Shown: positions 17,335 to 25,883, counted from the first letter of the stretch. The stretch is DNA of 64,000 nucleotides from Alphaproteobacteria bacterium (GCA_016783965.1 JADHVO010000008.1:124001-188000), one strand, 5' to 3'. Numbers and translations are program-made. The notes: generated by a model from the sequence alone, not told the origin.

Positions 17335-18384
17335 ATGCGTCTTAGCGGATCGTACGTGAAGATCGCTGTTGTCCTCTTCAATCTAGGCGGGCCGGACTCG
17401 TTGCGGGCGGTGGAGCCGTTTCTGCTTAACTTGTTTTCGGATCCTGCGATTTTACCCGTGCCTAGGCTGGTGCGTGGCACGTTGGGGCGAGTGATTGCAG
17501 GCCGGCGCGCGCCGGTGGCGCGCAAGATCTACGCAAAGATGGGCGGACGCTCGCCCATCGTGGAAGAGACACGCGCGCAGGGAGATGCTTTGGATAAAGT
17601 ATTGGCGCAGCGAGGTGTGCGGTCGAAGAGCTTTATCGCGATGCGCTACTGGCATCCGTTCAGCAATGAGACCGTGGATGCGGTGAAGGCGTGGGAGCCG
17701 GATCGCGTGGTGATGCTGCCGCTCTATCCGCAGTTCTCGATGACCACGACGGCATCGTCATTTGATGATTGGCATCGAGCGGCGTGTGAAGCGGACTTGG
17801 ACGTACCGACGGCTCGGGTGTGTTGTTATCCGGATGCAGGAGGTTTCGTGGATGCAACGGCGGCACTTATCAAACACACGCTCGCAAGCCGCCGGCCGGA
17901 TATGGACTATCGGTTGCTGCTATCGGCCCATGGATTGCCCAAGCGGATCGTGGCGAGGGGCGACCCGTACCAGTGGCAAGTGGAACGGTCCGCGCGCGCG
18001 ATTGTGGATGCGCTGGGGATAAACGATCTGGACTGGCAGGTTTGCTACCAGAGCCGCGTTGGACCGCTGGAATGGATCGGGCCGGCAACGGATGCCGAGA
18101 TCGAACGGGCGGGGCGGGAAGGGAAGGGAGTGGTCATTGCCCCGATCGCCTTCGTATCGGAGCATTCGGAGACCCTGGTAGAGCTGGATATTGAGTATGC
18201 AGAGCTGGCAAAGAGGGTTGGCACTCTGCACTACCTGAGGGTGCCGACGGTGAGCGCCCACCCGCTGTTCATTGACGCACTGGCCGATTTGGTGGTGCGC
18301 GCGAAAGACGCTACAGGTACAGTGAACTTGCGAACCGTTCGCATCTGTCCGGCGGATTGCAAGGGCTGTATCTGCAAGGGGTAA
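17335..18384 (+). CDS. hemH: Ferrochelatase
   Basis: Inserts ferrous iron into protoporphyrin IX, the last step of haem synthesis. The 349-residue protein has the N-terminal VVLFNLGGPD, the central LPLYPQFSMTTT, the metal-site LLSAHGLPKR and the late SEHSETLVELDIEY. The C-terminus ends CPADCKGCICKG, a four-Cys tail that may hold a [2Fe-2S] cluster as known for some bacterial ferrochelatases. ATG at 17335 is used; GTG at 17356 is possible. hemJ follows after 3 bases. Confidence 0.96.
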   Translation: MRLSGSYVKIAVVLFNLGGPDSLRAVEPFLLNLFSDPAILPVPRLVRGTLGRVIAGRRAPVARKIYAKMGGRSPIVEETRAQGDALDKVLAQRGVRSKSFIAMRYWHPFSNETVDAVKAWEPDRVVMLPLYPQFSMTTTASSFDDWHRAACEADLDVPTARVCCYPDAGGFVDATAALIKHTLASRRPDMDYRLLLSAHGLPKRIVARGDPYQWQVERSARAIVDALGINDLDWQVCYQSRVGPLEWIGPATDAEIERAGREGKGVVIAPIAFVSEHSETLVELDIEYAELAKRVGTLHYLRVPTVSAHPLFIDALADLVVRAKDATGTVNLRTVRICPADCKGCICKG

Positions 18385-18387
18385 GCG

Positions 18388-18843
18388 ATGAATTCCGCCG
18401 TGATGTTCCTGTCGAACTACATCGACTGGATCAAGGCCTTCCATGTCATGGCGGTAATTGCGTGGATGGCCGGCATGCTCTACCTGCCGCGGCTGTTCGT
18501 CTACCACACCGAAGTGGCAGTGGGTTCACCGGAATCCGAGATGCTCAAGCAGATGGAGCATCGGCTGCTCAGGATCATCGTCAATCCCTCCATGATAGCG
18601 GTGTGGATCCTGGGCCTGACGCTGGCCTGGGTGACGGGGGCGTATGAGGACACGTGGTTCCAGATCAAGTTCGTGCTGGTCGTGCTCATGAGTGGGCTGC
18701 ACGGCTTCTTCGCGAGCACCGTGAAGCGTTTTGCGAGGGACGCAAACACGCGTTCTACCCGCTTCTACCGCATCATCAACGAGGTTCCGTTTCTGCTGAT
18801 CATCGGGATCGTGATCATGGTCATCGTCCAGCCGTTTGGTTGA
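18388..18843 (+). CDS. hemJ: Protoporphyrinogen IX oxidase HemJ
   Basis: Oxidises protoporphyrinogen IX to protoporphyrin IX in the inner membrane, feeding HemH. The 151-residue protein has four transmembrane segments with the family's conserved His in KAFHVMAVIAWMAGMLYLPRLFVYH and Lys in FQIKFVLVVLMSGLHG. It is translationally coupled to hemH. The hemH-hemJ-rho order is typical of Alphaproteobacteria. Confidence 0.95.
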   Translation: MNSAVMFLSNYIDWIKAFHVMAVIAWMAGMLYLPRLFVYHTEVAVGSPESEMLKQMEHRLLRIIVNPSMIAVWILGLTLAWVTGAYEDTWFQIKFVLVVLMSGLHGFFASTVKRFARDANTRSTRFYRIINEVPFLLIIGIVIMVIVQPFG

Positions 18844-18866
18844 AGTTTTAATGGTTGGGGCTTGAC

Positions 18867-18883
18867 GGAGGTTTGCAACCTCC
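18867..18883. promoter_or_regulatory. Hairpin between hemJ and rho
   Basis: GGAGGTT and AACCTCC form a perfect 7-base-pair stem around TGC, 24 bases after the hemJ stop. No T-run follows, so it is a weak terminator candidate; it overlaps the -35 region of the promoter proposed for rho and could act as an operator. Confidence 0.4.
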
Positions 18884-18901
18884 CCAAATCACGCGTATAA
18901 G
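18873..18901 (+). promoter_or_regulatory. Candidate rho promoter
   Basis: TTGCAA (-35-like) and TATAAG (-10-like) are spaced by 17 bases, about 160 bases before the rho ATG. This leaves a long leader, consistent with the known autoregulation of rho in other bacteria. Match by eye only. Confidence 0.4.
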
Positions 18902-18947
18902 TCCCGTGTTCCCCTTGGCACGCATCGGCGCCCATGCGGCACCGGAC

Positions 18948-18963
18948 CCGGCTAGAAAGCCGG
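18948..18963 (+). promoter_or_regulatory. Hairpin in the rho leader
   Basis: CCGGCT and AGCCGG form a perfect stem around AGAA, roughly 100 bases before the rho start codon, within the proposed leader transcript. It may contribute to leader control of rho; no peptide-coding frame with clear signals was seen in the leader. Confidence 0.35.
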
Positions 18964-19061
18964 CGCGGGCCAGAAAACTCCGACAACACGCTGGCAGTTG
19001 GCGCATTTCCACTTCAGCCAGGCGGACCAACACCCCCAATGCATTTCAGGTGTAATTCACA

Positions 19062-20345
19062 ATGACCATCCAAGACGGCCTGCAAACGATGAAGTTGCAG
19101 GACCTCAAATCCAAATCGCCGACCGATCTTCTGGCGTTCGCCGAAGAGCTCGAGATCGAGAACGCGTCGTCCATGCGCAAGCAGGACATGCTGTTCGCGA
19201 TCCTGAAGGAGCTTGCCGAACGCGACGTCGAGATCATGGGCCAGGGCGTCGTCGAGACGTTGCAGGACGGCTTCGGCTTCCTCCGCTCGCCGGAATCGAA
19301 CTACCTCGCCGGACCGGACGACATCTATGTCAGCCCGTCGCAGATCCGCCGCTTCGGCCTGCGCACTGGCGACACTGTCGAGGGCCCAATCCGTTCGCCC
19401 AAGGACGGCGAGCGCTATTTTGCGCTCCTCAAAGTCTCCACCATCAATTTCGAGGATCCCGAGAAGATCAAGCACAAGGTCCACTTCGACAACCTGACGC
19501 CGCTCTATCCGACGCGGTGGCTGAACATGGAATTGAAGGACCCGACCATCAAGGACAAGACGGGCCGCGTCATCGACATTGTTGCGCCGCAGGGCATGGG
19601 CCAGCGCGCGTTGATCACCGCGCAGCCGCGCACCGGCAAGACGGTCATCCTCCAAAATATCGCGCGCGCCATCAGCGCCAATCATCCCGAGTGCTATCTG
19701 ATCGTCCTTCTGATCGACGAGCGTCCGGAAGAAGTGACCGACATGCAGCGCTCGGTGAAGGGCGAGGTGATTTCCTCGACCTTCGACGAGCCGGCGACCC
19801 GCCATGTGCAGGTTGCGGAAATGGTGATCGAGAAGGCCAAACGCCTGGTCGAGCACAAGCGCGACGTCGTGATCCTGCTCGATTCGATTACCCGTCTGGG
19901 GCGCGCGTACAACACCGTCGTCCCTTCGTCAGGCAAGGTGCTGACCGGCGGCGTGGACGCCAACGCACTCCAGCGCCCCAAGCGCTTCTTCGGCGCGGCG
20001 CGCAACATCGAGGAAGGCGGCTCGCTGACGATCATCGCCACCGCGCTGATCGACACCGGCAGCCGCATGGACGAGGTCATCTTCGAAGAGTTCAAGGGCA
20101 CGGGTAACTCCGAAATCATCCTGGACCGCAAGGTGGCGGACAAACGCGTTTTCCCGGCGATCGACATCCTCAAGTCCGGCACCCGCAAGGACGACCTGTT
20201 GCTCGACAAGGGCACGCTGGCCAAGACGTATGTGCTGCGCCGCATCCTGTCGCCGATGGGCACGATCGACGCGATCGAATTCCTGCTCGACAAGCTGCGT
20301 TCGGCGAAGAACAACGCGGATTTCTTCGACAGCATGAACACGTAA
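19062..20345 (+). CDS. rho: Transcription termination factor Rho
   Basis: Hexameric RNA-dependent ATPase that terminates transcription. The 427-residue protein has the N-terminal helix bundle ([19 protein letters not shown]), the cold-shock-like RNA site with GFGFLR at 70-75, Walker A AQPRTGKT at 187-194, Walker [17 protein letters not shown] and the Q/R-loop region around [15 protein letters not shown]. The P-loop has Gln where E. coli has Pro (PPKAGKT) and the alphaproteobacterial RTGKT ending. No N-terminal insertion is seen. Confidence 0.98.
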   Translation: MTIQDGLQTMKLQDLKSKSPTDLLAFAEELEIENASSMRKQDMLFAILKELAERDVEIMGQGVVETLQDGFGFLRSPESNYLAGPDDIYVSPSQIRRFGLRTGDTVEGPIRSPKDGERYFALLKVSTINFEDPEKIKHKVHFDNLTPLYPTRWLNMELKDPTIKDKTGRVIDIVAPQGMGQRALITAQPRTGKTVILQNIARAISANHPECYLIVLLIDERPEEVTDMQRSVKGEVISSTFDEPATRHVQVAEMVIEKAKRLVEHKRDVVILLDSITRLGRAYNTVVPSSGKVLTGGVDANALQRPKRFFGAARNIEEGGSLTIIATALIDTGSRMDEVIFEEFKGTGNSEIILDRKVADKRVFPAIDILKSGTRKDDLLLDKGTLAKTYVLRRILSPMGTIDAIEFLLDKLRSAKNNADFFDSMNT

Positions 20346-20358
20346 GCGGGCACAGCCC

Positions 20359-21024
20359 GTGAAGCTGGTGCTGCTGCACAGTCCGCTGGTCGGGCCGGCC
20401 ACGTGGATGGCCGTCGCGCCGCTGCTACGGGCGCGCGGCCACGATGTGGCGGTGCCCGATCTTACGCCCATTATGGCGGAGGATGGGCCTTACTACCGGG
20501 CACTTGCGGAAGCCGCGGCGGCGGCGATCGCGGACCCGGCTATCGTGGTCGTGCATAGCGGTGCCGGCGCGGTGGTGCCTGTTGTCGGCGCTCTTGCGGC
20601 AGTGAAGGCTGTGGTGTTCGTGGATGCGCTGCTGCCGCATCCGGGTGAGAGCTGGTTCGGCGGCGTGCCCGAACAGCTGGGCACGCGGCTTAAGGCGCTC
20701 TCCAAGGACGGAAAACTTCCACCCTGGCACGCGTGGTGGCCGAAAGGCGCCATGGAGCGGTTGCTGCCGGAGCGCGGTCTGGGCACGGCCTTCCTCTCCG
20801 CGCAGCAGGAACTTCCGCTCGCATATTTCGAGGAACCGGCGCCCGAGATTCCGCTGACGACGCCGAGCGCGTATCTGCGGCTGAGCGAGGCGTATGACGC
20901 CGAAGCCGACGCCGCAGAGAGTGCCGAATGGCCGGTGCTGCGGCTCAATCTGCATCACCTGGCGATGTTGTCGCATCCGCAGCCCGTCGCGGATGCGATC
21001 CTGCTGCTGGCCGGACAGCTCTAA
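20359..21024 (+). CDS. Small alpha/beta hydrolase
   Basis: A 221-residue protein with alpha/beta-hydrolase features: KLVLLHSPLVGPATW with the oxyanion-hole strand near the N-terminus, VVVHSGAGA as the nucleophile elbow (Ser in place of the strict GxSxG) and a late His in LNLHHLAMLSHPQ. Starts at GTG 13 bases after rho and may be read from the rho transcript. Substrate unknown. Confidence 0.75.
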   Translation: MKLVLLHSPLVGPATWMAVAPLLRARGHDVAVPDLTPIMAEDGPYYRALAEAAAAAIADPAIVVVHSGAGAVVPVVGALAAVKAVVFVDALLPHPGESWFGGVPEQLGTRLKALSKDGKLPPWHAWWPKGAMERLLPERGLGTAFLSAQQELPLAYFEEPAPEIPLTTPSAYLRLSEAYDAEADAAESAEWPVLRLNLHHLAMLSHPQPVADAILLLAGQL

Positions 21025-21083
21025 GGAGAAAGAGCCGCCGCGAGGCGCTCGCAGCGGCCAGCTTTTTGACCCGAAGAGCGTGT

Positions 21084-21659
21084 CTACACGCCGTGCAGTG
21101 CGTGTTCGTCCTCGTGGTGTTCGACTTCCTCGATCTCCTCGTTCTCGGCGCCCTGTTCACCCAGGTAATCCATCGCCGCGAGGATAATGCCCGAGACCAG
21201 GAAGACTCCGTGCAGCATCATCAGCCACTCGAGGTTCGGCTTGTCGACCTGTTCGATCGACATGAAGCTCTTCAGCAGATGGATCACGGAGATCGCGATG
21301 ATGGAGGCGATCAGCTTGAGCTTCATGTTGGAGAAGTCGACCTTGCCCATCCAGACCGGCTTGTCCGGATTCCCCTCGAGATCGAGCTTGGAAACGAAGT
21401 TCTCGTAGCCGGCGAAGATCACCATGAGCGTCAGGTTGCCGGCGAGCGTCATGTCGATCAGCGTCAGGAGCCAGAGGACGACGGTGTTCTCTTCCAGCTC
21501 GAGCGTGATGACCTTGGATGTCTCGTCAGCGACTTCCTTGCCGAAGGTGATGAGCAGCACGACCATGGCGACGACGAGGCCGACGTAGAACGGCGCCATC
21601 AGCCAGCGCATCCGGAACAATGTCTGCTCGAAGATTTCTTCGAAGCTCTTGCCGCCCAT
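21084..21659 (-). CDS. YqhA/UPF0114 family membrane protein
   Basis: A 191-residue inner-membrane protein with about four transmembrane segments (residues 20-38, 62-84, 117-131 and 143-160) and an acidic, His-rich tail (ENEEIEEVEHHEDEHALHGV). The features FEQTLFRMRWLMAPFYVGL and FSNMKLKLIASIIAISVIHLLKSFM match the YqhA/TIGR00645 family of unknown function. The ATG at 21659 matches family N-termini. It is convergent with the hydrolase after rho. Confidence 0.88.
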   Translation of the reverse strand: MGGKSFEEIFEQTLFRMRWLMAPFYVGLVVAMVVLLITFGKEVADETSKVITLELEENTVVLWLLTLIDMTLAGNLTLMVIFAGYENFVSKLDLEGNPDKPVWMGKVDFSNMKLKLIASIIAISVIHLLKSFMSIEQVDKPNLEWLMMLHGVFLVSGIILAAMDYLGEQGAENEEIEEVEHHEDEHALHGV

Positions 21660-21805
21660 AGATCCCCCAAGCGGTTGATTCGTGGGGTCAGTAAACTGGG
21701 ATTTGCCTGCGGATTGAAGGTACTGCTCCAAAAAAGTGCGCCGCCGTTGACCGCTCCGGCCGGCTGTCGGACACTTCGCCTCAGCGTTACCGAAGGGATC
21801 TGTTC

Positions 21806-22408
21806 ATGACCGAGCATCCGGCTGACCGCGCGCAGTTCAAGGCGATGGCCGACAGCACCCAGGACGACTGGATGAAGATCGCGGCCGCGTCTGCTGCCTT
21901 CAACAGGGACCTGCCCAACCGCGTACTGGCGCATCTGAAGATGCTGAAGGGCGATTGCGGCGGCTTTGCCGTGGACCGCCTCGAACATTCATTGCAGTCG
22001 GCGACGCTGGCCCATCGCGACGGGATGGACGAGGAGTATGTCGTGTGCGCGCTGATGCACGACATCGGCGATATCCTGGCGTCGGCGAGCCATGCGGAAC
22101 TCGGCGCCACGATCATGCGGCCCTATGTGGCGGAGAAGAACTACTGGATGATGGCGCATCACGGCATCTTCCAGGGTTACTATTTCTTCCATTACCTGGG
22201 GCTTGACCGGAACATGCGGGACCAGTTCCGCGGTCATGCTTACTTTGAGTACACGGCGCGGTTTTGTGCGCGGCACGACCAGAATGCGTTCGATCCGGCC
22301 TACGACACCATGCCGCTAGAAGCGTTCGAGCCGATGGTGCAGCGCGTGATGGCGCGGCCGAAGAACACGATCTATCTGCGACCCGAGCAAAAGGCCACGG
22401 CGGAGTAG
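21806..22408 (+). CDS. HD-domain protein, possibly a diiron oxygenase of the PhnZ/MIOX type
   Basis: A 200-residue HD-fold protein. Metal-ligand candidates are His61 (RLEHS), His85-Asp86 (MHDIGD), His118/119 (MAHHG), His129 (FFHYLG) and Asp158 (ARHDQN). The extra His between the third and last ligand is what distinguishes dinuclear members such as PhnZ and myo-inositol oxygenase from plain phosphohydrolases. No phosphonate or inositol genes lie nearby. HD fold is secure; oxygenase activity is inference. Confidence 0.75.
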   Translation: MTEHPADRAQFKAMADSTQDDWMKIAAASAAFNRDLPNRVLAHLKMLKGDCGGFAVDRLEHSLQSATLAHRDGMDEEYVVCALMHDIGDILASASHAELGATIMRPYVAEKNYWMMAHHGIFQGYYFFHYLGLDRNMRDQFRGHAYFEYTARFCARHDQNAFDPAYDTMPLEAFEPMVQRVMARPKNTIYLRPEQKATAE

Positions 22409-23377
22409 CTACGGCAGCAGCACGGTCGCGCCCATGGTGGCGCGGCTGTGCAGTGCCTCGTGCGCCTTGCGAGCCTCGCTCAGCCTGAAGCGCTGGTGCA
22501 CCGCCACCTTGACGGCGCCGCTGGCTATCACCGCGAAGAGATCGGCGGCGGTTTCCTGAAGCTCCTGCGCGTTGCGGGTATAGCTCGCAAGCGTGGGACG
22601 CGTCACGTAGAGCGAGCCCTTTGCCGAGAGGATGCCTAGCTCGAACGCGGGCACTGCGCCGGAGGAGTTGCCGAAGCTGACCAGCATGCCGCGCACTGCA
22701 AGCGCGTCGAGCGAGGCCGGAAACGTGTCCTTGCCGATTGAGTCATAGACCACCGGCACGCCCTGCCCGCCCGTCAGTTCGCGGACCTGCTTCACCCAAC
22801 CAGGATCGCGCGAGTTGAGCACATGGGCGCAGCCGTTTTCCCTGGCCAAGGCGACCTTGTCGTCGGAGCCTACGGTGCCTATCACAGTAGCGCCGAGATG
22901 CTTGGCCCACTGACAGGCGATCAGGCCGACGCCCCCGGCGGCGGAGTGGAACAGGATGGTCTGGCCCGCATGCACCGGAAAGGTGCGCTTCAGCAGATAC
23001 TGGGCGGTCATGCCTTTCAGCATCGCGGCGGCGGCGGTCTCGTCACTGACGCCCGATGGAATTTTGACCAGGCGGTCGGCTGGGATGTTGTTCGCCTCCG
23101 AATAGGCGCCCATTGCGCCCGCATAGGCAACGCGGTCGCCGGGCGCGAGGGTGCTGACGCCCGGCCCGATGCTTTCCACCACGCCTGCAGCCTCGCTACC
23201 CAGGCCCGAGGGCAAGGGCAGCTTGTAGAGGCCGCTGCGGTGATAGGTGTCGATGAAGTTCACGCCGATGACCGTATGCTTCACCCGCGCCTGGCCCGGG
23301 CCCGGTGGGGGCAGCGCGACGTCGACGTATTCCAGGACCTCCGGACCACCGGTCTTCTCGAAGCGGATGGCTTTCAT
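22409..23377 (-). CDS. NADPH:quinone oxidoreductase, zinc-independent MDR family
   Basis: A 322-residue medium-chain reductase of the QOR (ζ-crystallin-like) group. It has the N-terminal MKAIRFEKTGGPEVLEY, GVNFIDTYHRSGLY, the nucleotide-binding HSAAGGVGLIACQWAKHLGATVIGTVGS and QOR-like SFGNSSG. Zinc-ligand cysteines of alcohol dehydrogenases are absent. Convergent with the HD gene with no gap. Physiological substrate (quinones or other reactive carbonyls) is not determined. Confidence 0.9.
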   Translation of the reverse strand: MKAIRFEKTGGPEVLEYVDVALPPPGPGQARVKHTVIGVNFIDTYHRSGLYKLPLPSGLGSEAAGVVESIGPGVSTLAPGDRVAYAGAMGAYSEANNIPADRLVKIPSGVSDETAAAAMLKGMTAQYLLKRTFPVHAGQTILFHSAAGGVGLIACQWAKHLGATVIGTVGSDDKVALARENGCAHVLNSRDPGWVKQVRELTGGQGVPVVYDSIGKDTFPASLDALAVRGMLVSFGNSSGAVPAFELGILSAKGSLYVTRPTLASYTRNAQELQETAADLFAVIASGAVKVAVHQRFRLSEARKAHEALHSRATMGATVLLP

Positions 23378-23464
23378 GGGTCTTCTCCCGCTGGGGCTGG
23401 CGGGGATTCGACCACTTTCGACCGGAGCGTCAACCACGTTCCGCGCAAGGGTGTTGAGCGCGGA

Positions 23465-24121
23465 TCAGGCGGCTGAGCGCGTGCCTTCGATGTCGGCGAT
23501 CTGGGCATTCAGCGCTCGCTGGAAGGCCGAACGTGCTTCGCCGCGCTTCTTATAGGCAACGAGGTTCGGCGTGGCGTCGAGGAAGTTGGTGCCGTTCAGG
23601 ATGCGCAGCACTGTGATCATCAAAAGATCGCCCGCGGTGAACCGGGCGTCGAGCCAGTCCTTGCTGCCGAGTGCCTTGGACAGCGCGTGCAGTCGGCCCT
23701 TCATCTGCTCCTCGAGGCTCGGCTTGCGCAGCTTCGCCCATTCCTCATTGGCAAAGAAGATGTTGATGCTGGCGTATTGCTGGATGACGACTTCCATCGT
23801 GTTCAGGGCACAGAGCAGCCATTGCGTCGCACGCGCGCGGCCTGCGGGGTCTTTCGGGAGCAGCACATCGCTCGTCTCGCCGATATGCAGCACGATGGCG
23901 CCGCTCTCGAACATGTGCAGACCGTCCTCGTGGATCGCGGGCACCTGGCCGAAGGGTTGCCAGTCGGTGACATAGGGCTCGGATTTCTGTTCGCCCTGGC
24001 CAAGCAACTTGGTGGTGTAGGGAATGCCGGCCTCCTCCAATGCCCAGCGCACGCGGAGATCGCGCACCTGCCCTCTGGCGAAATCCGGAATGGACTTGAA
24101 AGCGGAAAGCTGAATCGTCAT
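23465..24121 (-). CDS. Glutathione S-transferase family protein
   Basis: A 218-residue protein with a thioredoxin-fold N-terminal half (RWALEEAGIPYTTKLL, FGQVPAIHEDG with the cis-Pro, and FESGAIVLHIGE as the glutathione-binding Glu-Ser pair) and an all-helical C-terminal half (FTAGDLLMITVLRIL). It lies 10 bases downstream of the SRPBCC gene and probably belongs to the ArsR-SRPBCC-GST transcript, suggesting a detoxification unit. No catalytic Cys or Tyr is obvious. Confidence 0.88.
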   Translation of the reverse strand: MTIQLSAFKSIPDFARGQVRDLRVRWALEEAGIPYTTKLLGQGEQKSEPYVTDWQPFGQVPAIHEDGLHMFESGAIVLHIGETSDVLLPKDPAGRARATQWLLCALNTMEVVIQQYASINIFFANEEWAKLRKPSLEEQMKGRLHALSKALGSKDWLDARFTAGDLLMITVLRILNGTNFLDATPNLVAYKKRGEARSAFQRALNAQIADIEGTRSAA

Positions 24122-24131
24122 CGCGGTTCTC

Positions 24132-24596
24132 CTAGAGGTTCGTGAGGTAGATTTCTTCGGCGTCGAACAACGACTGCCAACCCTTGATGTGGCTATCACG
24201 CGTGTCGACCCTGGCGAAGGGCGACTGGTGGAAGGTCTGGATGGTGCGGCCGTTGTCTTCGCGGAAGTCGACAGTAATCAACGTCTGATCTTTCGGCTGT
24301 TCGGGGTGGTCGGCCCAGGCAAAGGTGAAGACGAGCCGCTTGTTGCGCTCGATTTCACGATACTCGCCGGTCATCCAGGAATTCATCGTTGGACTTTTGA
24401 TATGGGCGCGCCACTTTCCGCCGGTGCGAAAATCGTGTTCGAAGGCCGTGCAAACGAAGTCCTTCGGTCCCCACCATTTTATGCGCTGGTCGCGGTCTTC
24501 CCAGATGCGGAACACGAGAGCCGCGGGCGCGTCGAAAGTGCGCTGGATTAGAAGCTCGTTGTCGGCGATCGGTCGGCTGTCAGTTCTTGTTGCCAT
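24132..24596 (-). CDS. SRPBCC (AHSA1-type) domain protein
   Basis: A 154-residue START-like protein with the AHSA1 features LLIQRTFDAPAALVFRIWED, WWGPKDF, GGKWRAHIKSP and a C-terminal helix GWQSLFDAEEIYL. Such proteins bind small hydrophobic ligands in a helix-grip pocket and are often encoded with an ArsR regulator, as here (17-base overlap with the upstream gene). Ligand unknown. Confidence 0.9.
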   Translation of the reverse strand: MATRTDSRPIADNELLIQRTFDAPAALVFRIWEDRDQRIKWWGPKDFVCTAFEHDFRTGGKWRAHIKSPTMNSWMTGEYREIERNKRLVFTFAWADHPEQPKDQTLITVDFREDNGRTIQTFHQSPFARVDTRDSHIKGWQSLFDAEEIYLTNL

Positions 24597-24918
24597 TGCG
24601 GGTCCTCGTCAGTTCCTTCAGCAGGTCATCCATCTTGTCGAAGCTGCCTTCCCAGAAGCGGCGGTAGTGCGCGAGCCACGCATCAACCTGCTTGAGTGGT
24701 CCAGCTTCGAGGGTGCGCGGGCGCCATTGCGCCTTCTGGCCGCGCGAGATCAGGCCGGCGGATTCCAGCACCTTCAGATGGCGCGAGACAGCCTGGAGCG
24801 AGATGTCGAACGGCTCGGCCAGCTCGTTGACCGTTGCCTCGCCCTGCGACAGGCGTGCGAGCAGCGCGCGGCGCGTCGGGTCGGCAAGGGCGGAGAAGGT
24901 GGTGGAGAGTTGGTCCAT
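24580..24918 (-). CDS. ArsR-family transcriptional regulator
   Basis: A 112-residue winged-helix protein: ALADPTRRALLARLSQGEATVNELAEPFDISLQAVSRHLKVLESAGLI is the canonical ArsR DNA-binding region. The metal-sensing ELCVCDL cysteine motif is missing, so it belongs to the non-metal group commonly paired with SRPBCC proteins. ATG at 24918 is used; a TTG two codons earlier is possible. A dyad just upstream is a candidate autoregulatory operator. Confidence 0.92.
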   Translation of the reverse strand: MDQLSTTFSALADPTRRALLARLSQGEATVNELAEPFDISLQAVSRHLKVLESAGLISRGQKAQWRPRTLEAGPLKQVDAWLAHYRRFWEGSFDKMDDLLKELTRTRNGNKN

Positions 24919-24927
24919 ATTCAATCT

Positions 24928-24945
24928 ATGCGTTTATTAACGTAT
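24928..24945. promoter_or_regulatory. Imperfect dyad upstream of the ArsR-family gene
   Basis: ATGCGTTTATTAACGTAT has 7-base arms with one mismatch around TATT, centred about 20 bases before the regulator's start. It is flanked by ATTCAAT and ATTGAAT, an outer pair of inverted arms (24919-24925 and 24948-24954). Position and AT-richness fit an ArsR operator. Confidence 0.45.
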
Positions 24946-25080
24946 CAATTGAATAATAGGGAAGCTGCGGCTTTTCAAGTCCTCCCTTCGGGTTATCGGG
25001 CCGCTGTCGATGGCCACGGTCCCTGCGGTCGCCGAAAGCGTGCCGAGGAGGAACCCGGCAAGCGCGACGACGAGTTTCAT
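24937..25080 (-). CDS. Putative 47-residue secreted peptide or gene remnant
   Basis: A short frame starts MKLVVALAGFLLGTLSATAG, a convincing signal peptide with an SATA-G cleavage site, preceded by GGGAGA at 5 bases from the ATG. After about 26 residues the sequence becomes basic and runs into the ArsR promoter dyad, where it ends. It may be a real small secreted protein or the N-terminal stub of a lost gene between the dienelactone hydrolase and arsR-type genes. No homologue is recalled. Confidence 0.3.
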   Translation of the reverse strand: MKLVVALAGFLLGTLSATAGTVAIDSGPITRREDLKSRSFPIIQLIR

Positions 25081-25122
25081 GGGTCTCCCGACCGTTCAAC
25101 GCGGCGGGATGTCGATTCCGGC

Positions 25123-25827
25123 TCAGCTCAGATGCTGGCGGAAGAACGTCGCGGTGCGGCCATTGGCGAGATCGGCGCAGGCCTTGTCGTAATGCGCCCC
25201 GCCCTTGCGCGCGAAGGCATGGTTCATCTCCGGGTACGAATGGATCGCCACCAGGGGATTGCCCTTCAGGCCGTCCTTGATCTGCTTCTGTGCTGGAGGC
25301 GGAACGTATTCATCCTTTTCCGCGATGTGGAGCATGAGCGGTTTCCTGATCGCCGGCGCTTCGCTCAGCTTGTCCTGGATATTCACGCCGTAGAATCCGA
25401 CAGAGGCGTCCGCGTCTGTGCGCGTCGCGGTGAGAAACGCGAGCAATCCGCCCAGACAGTAGCCCACCGCACCGACCTTGCCGGTGCAACCGGTGACGCT
25501 GTGGCGCAGATAGCCAATGGTGTTCTGGATGTCCTTGACGCCGGCGTCCTGGTCGAAGCGGCCCATGAGGTCGAAGGCGCGCTTCCACTCCGCGTCGGTC
25601 CGGTCGGTCAGCTGGACGCCGGGCTCAAGCCGCCAGAACAGGTCGGGGCAGAGTGCGAAATAGCCGCGCGAGGCGTAGTCTTCCGCGATGTCTCGCATGA
25701 TCTTGTTGACGCCGAAGATCTCCTGGATGACGACGACGCCGGGGCCGCGGCCCGAAGCCGGCGAGGCAAGATAGGCTGTGAATTCGCCATCCGGACTCGA
25801 CTTGATCTTCAGCTCTTGGCCAGCCAT
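25123..25827 (-). CDS. Dienelactone hydrolase family protein
   Basis: A 234-residue alpha/beta hydrolase of the carboxymethylenebutenolidase type. The nucleophile Cys124 sits in GYCLGG, with the acid in HIAEKDEYVPP and the catalytic His in EMNHAF; VVVIQEIFGVN with the family's Glu lies at about residues 32-41. These features match DLH, which opens dienelactones in chlorocatechol breakdown, but no aromatic-degradation genes are nearby, so the true substrate is open. The ATG at 25827 is preferred to a start six codons upstream. Confidence 0.92.
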   Translation of the reverse strand: MAGQELKIKSSPDGEFTAYLASPASGRGPGVVVIQEIFGVNKIMRDIAEDYASRGYFALCPDLFWRLEPGVQLTDRTDAEWKRAFDLMGRFDQDAGVKDIQNTIGYLRHSVTGCTGKVGAVGYCLGGLLAFLTATRTDADASVGFYGVNIQDKLSEAPAIRKPLMLHIAEKDEYVPPPAQKQIKDGLKGNPLVAIHSYPEMNHAFARKGGAHYDKACADLANGRTATFFRQHLS

Positions 25828-25883
25828 GCACGTTCTCCCGGACATCTGCCGGGGAGGTTAGCGGCTGGATGTGGCGCAAGCCA

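Noticed and set aside
19648..19668. Gln in the Rho P-loop as a loss of function
   Set aside because: The essential Gly-Lys-Thr is intact and the preceding position varies in Alphaproteobacteria.
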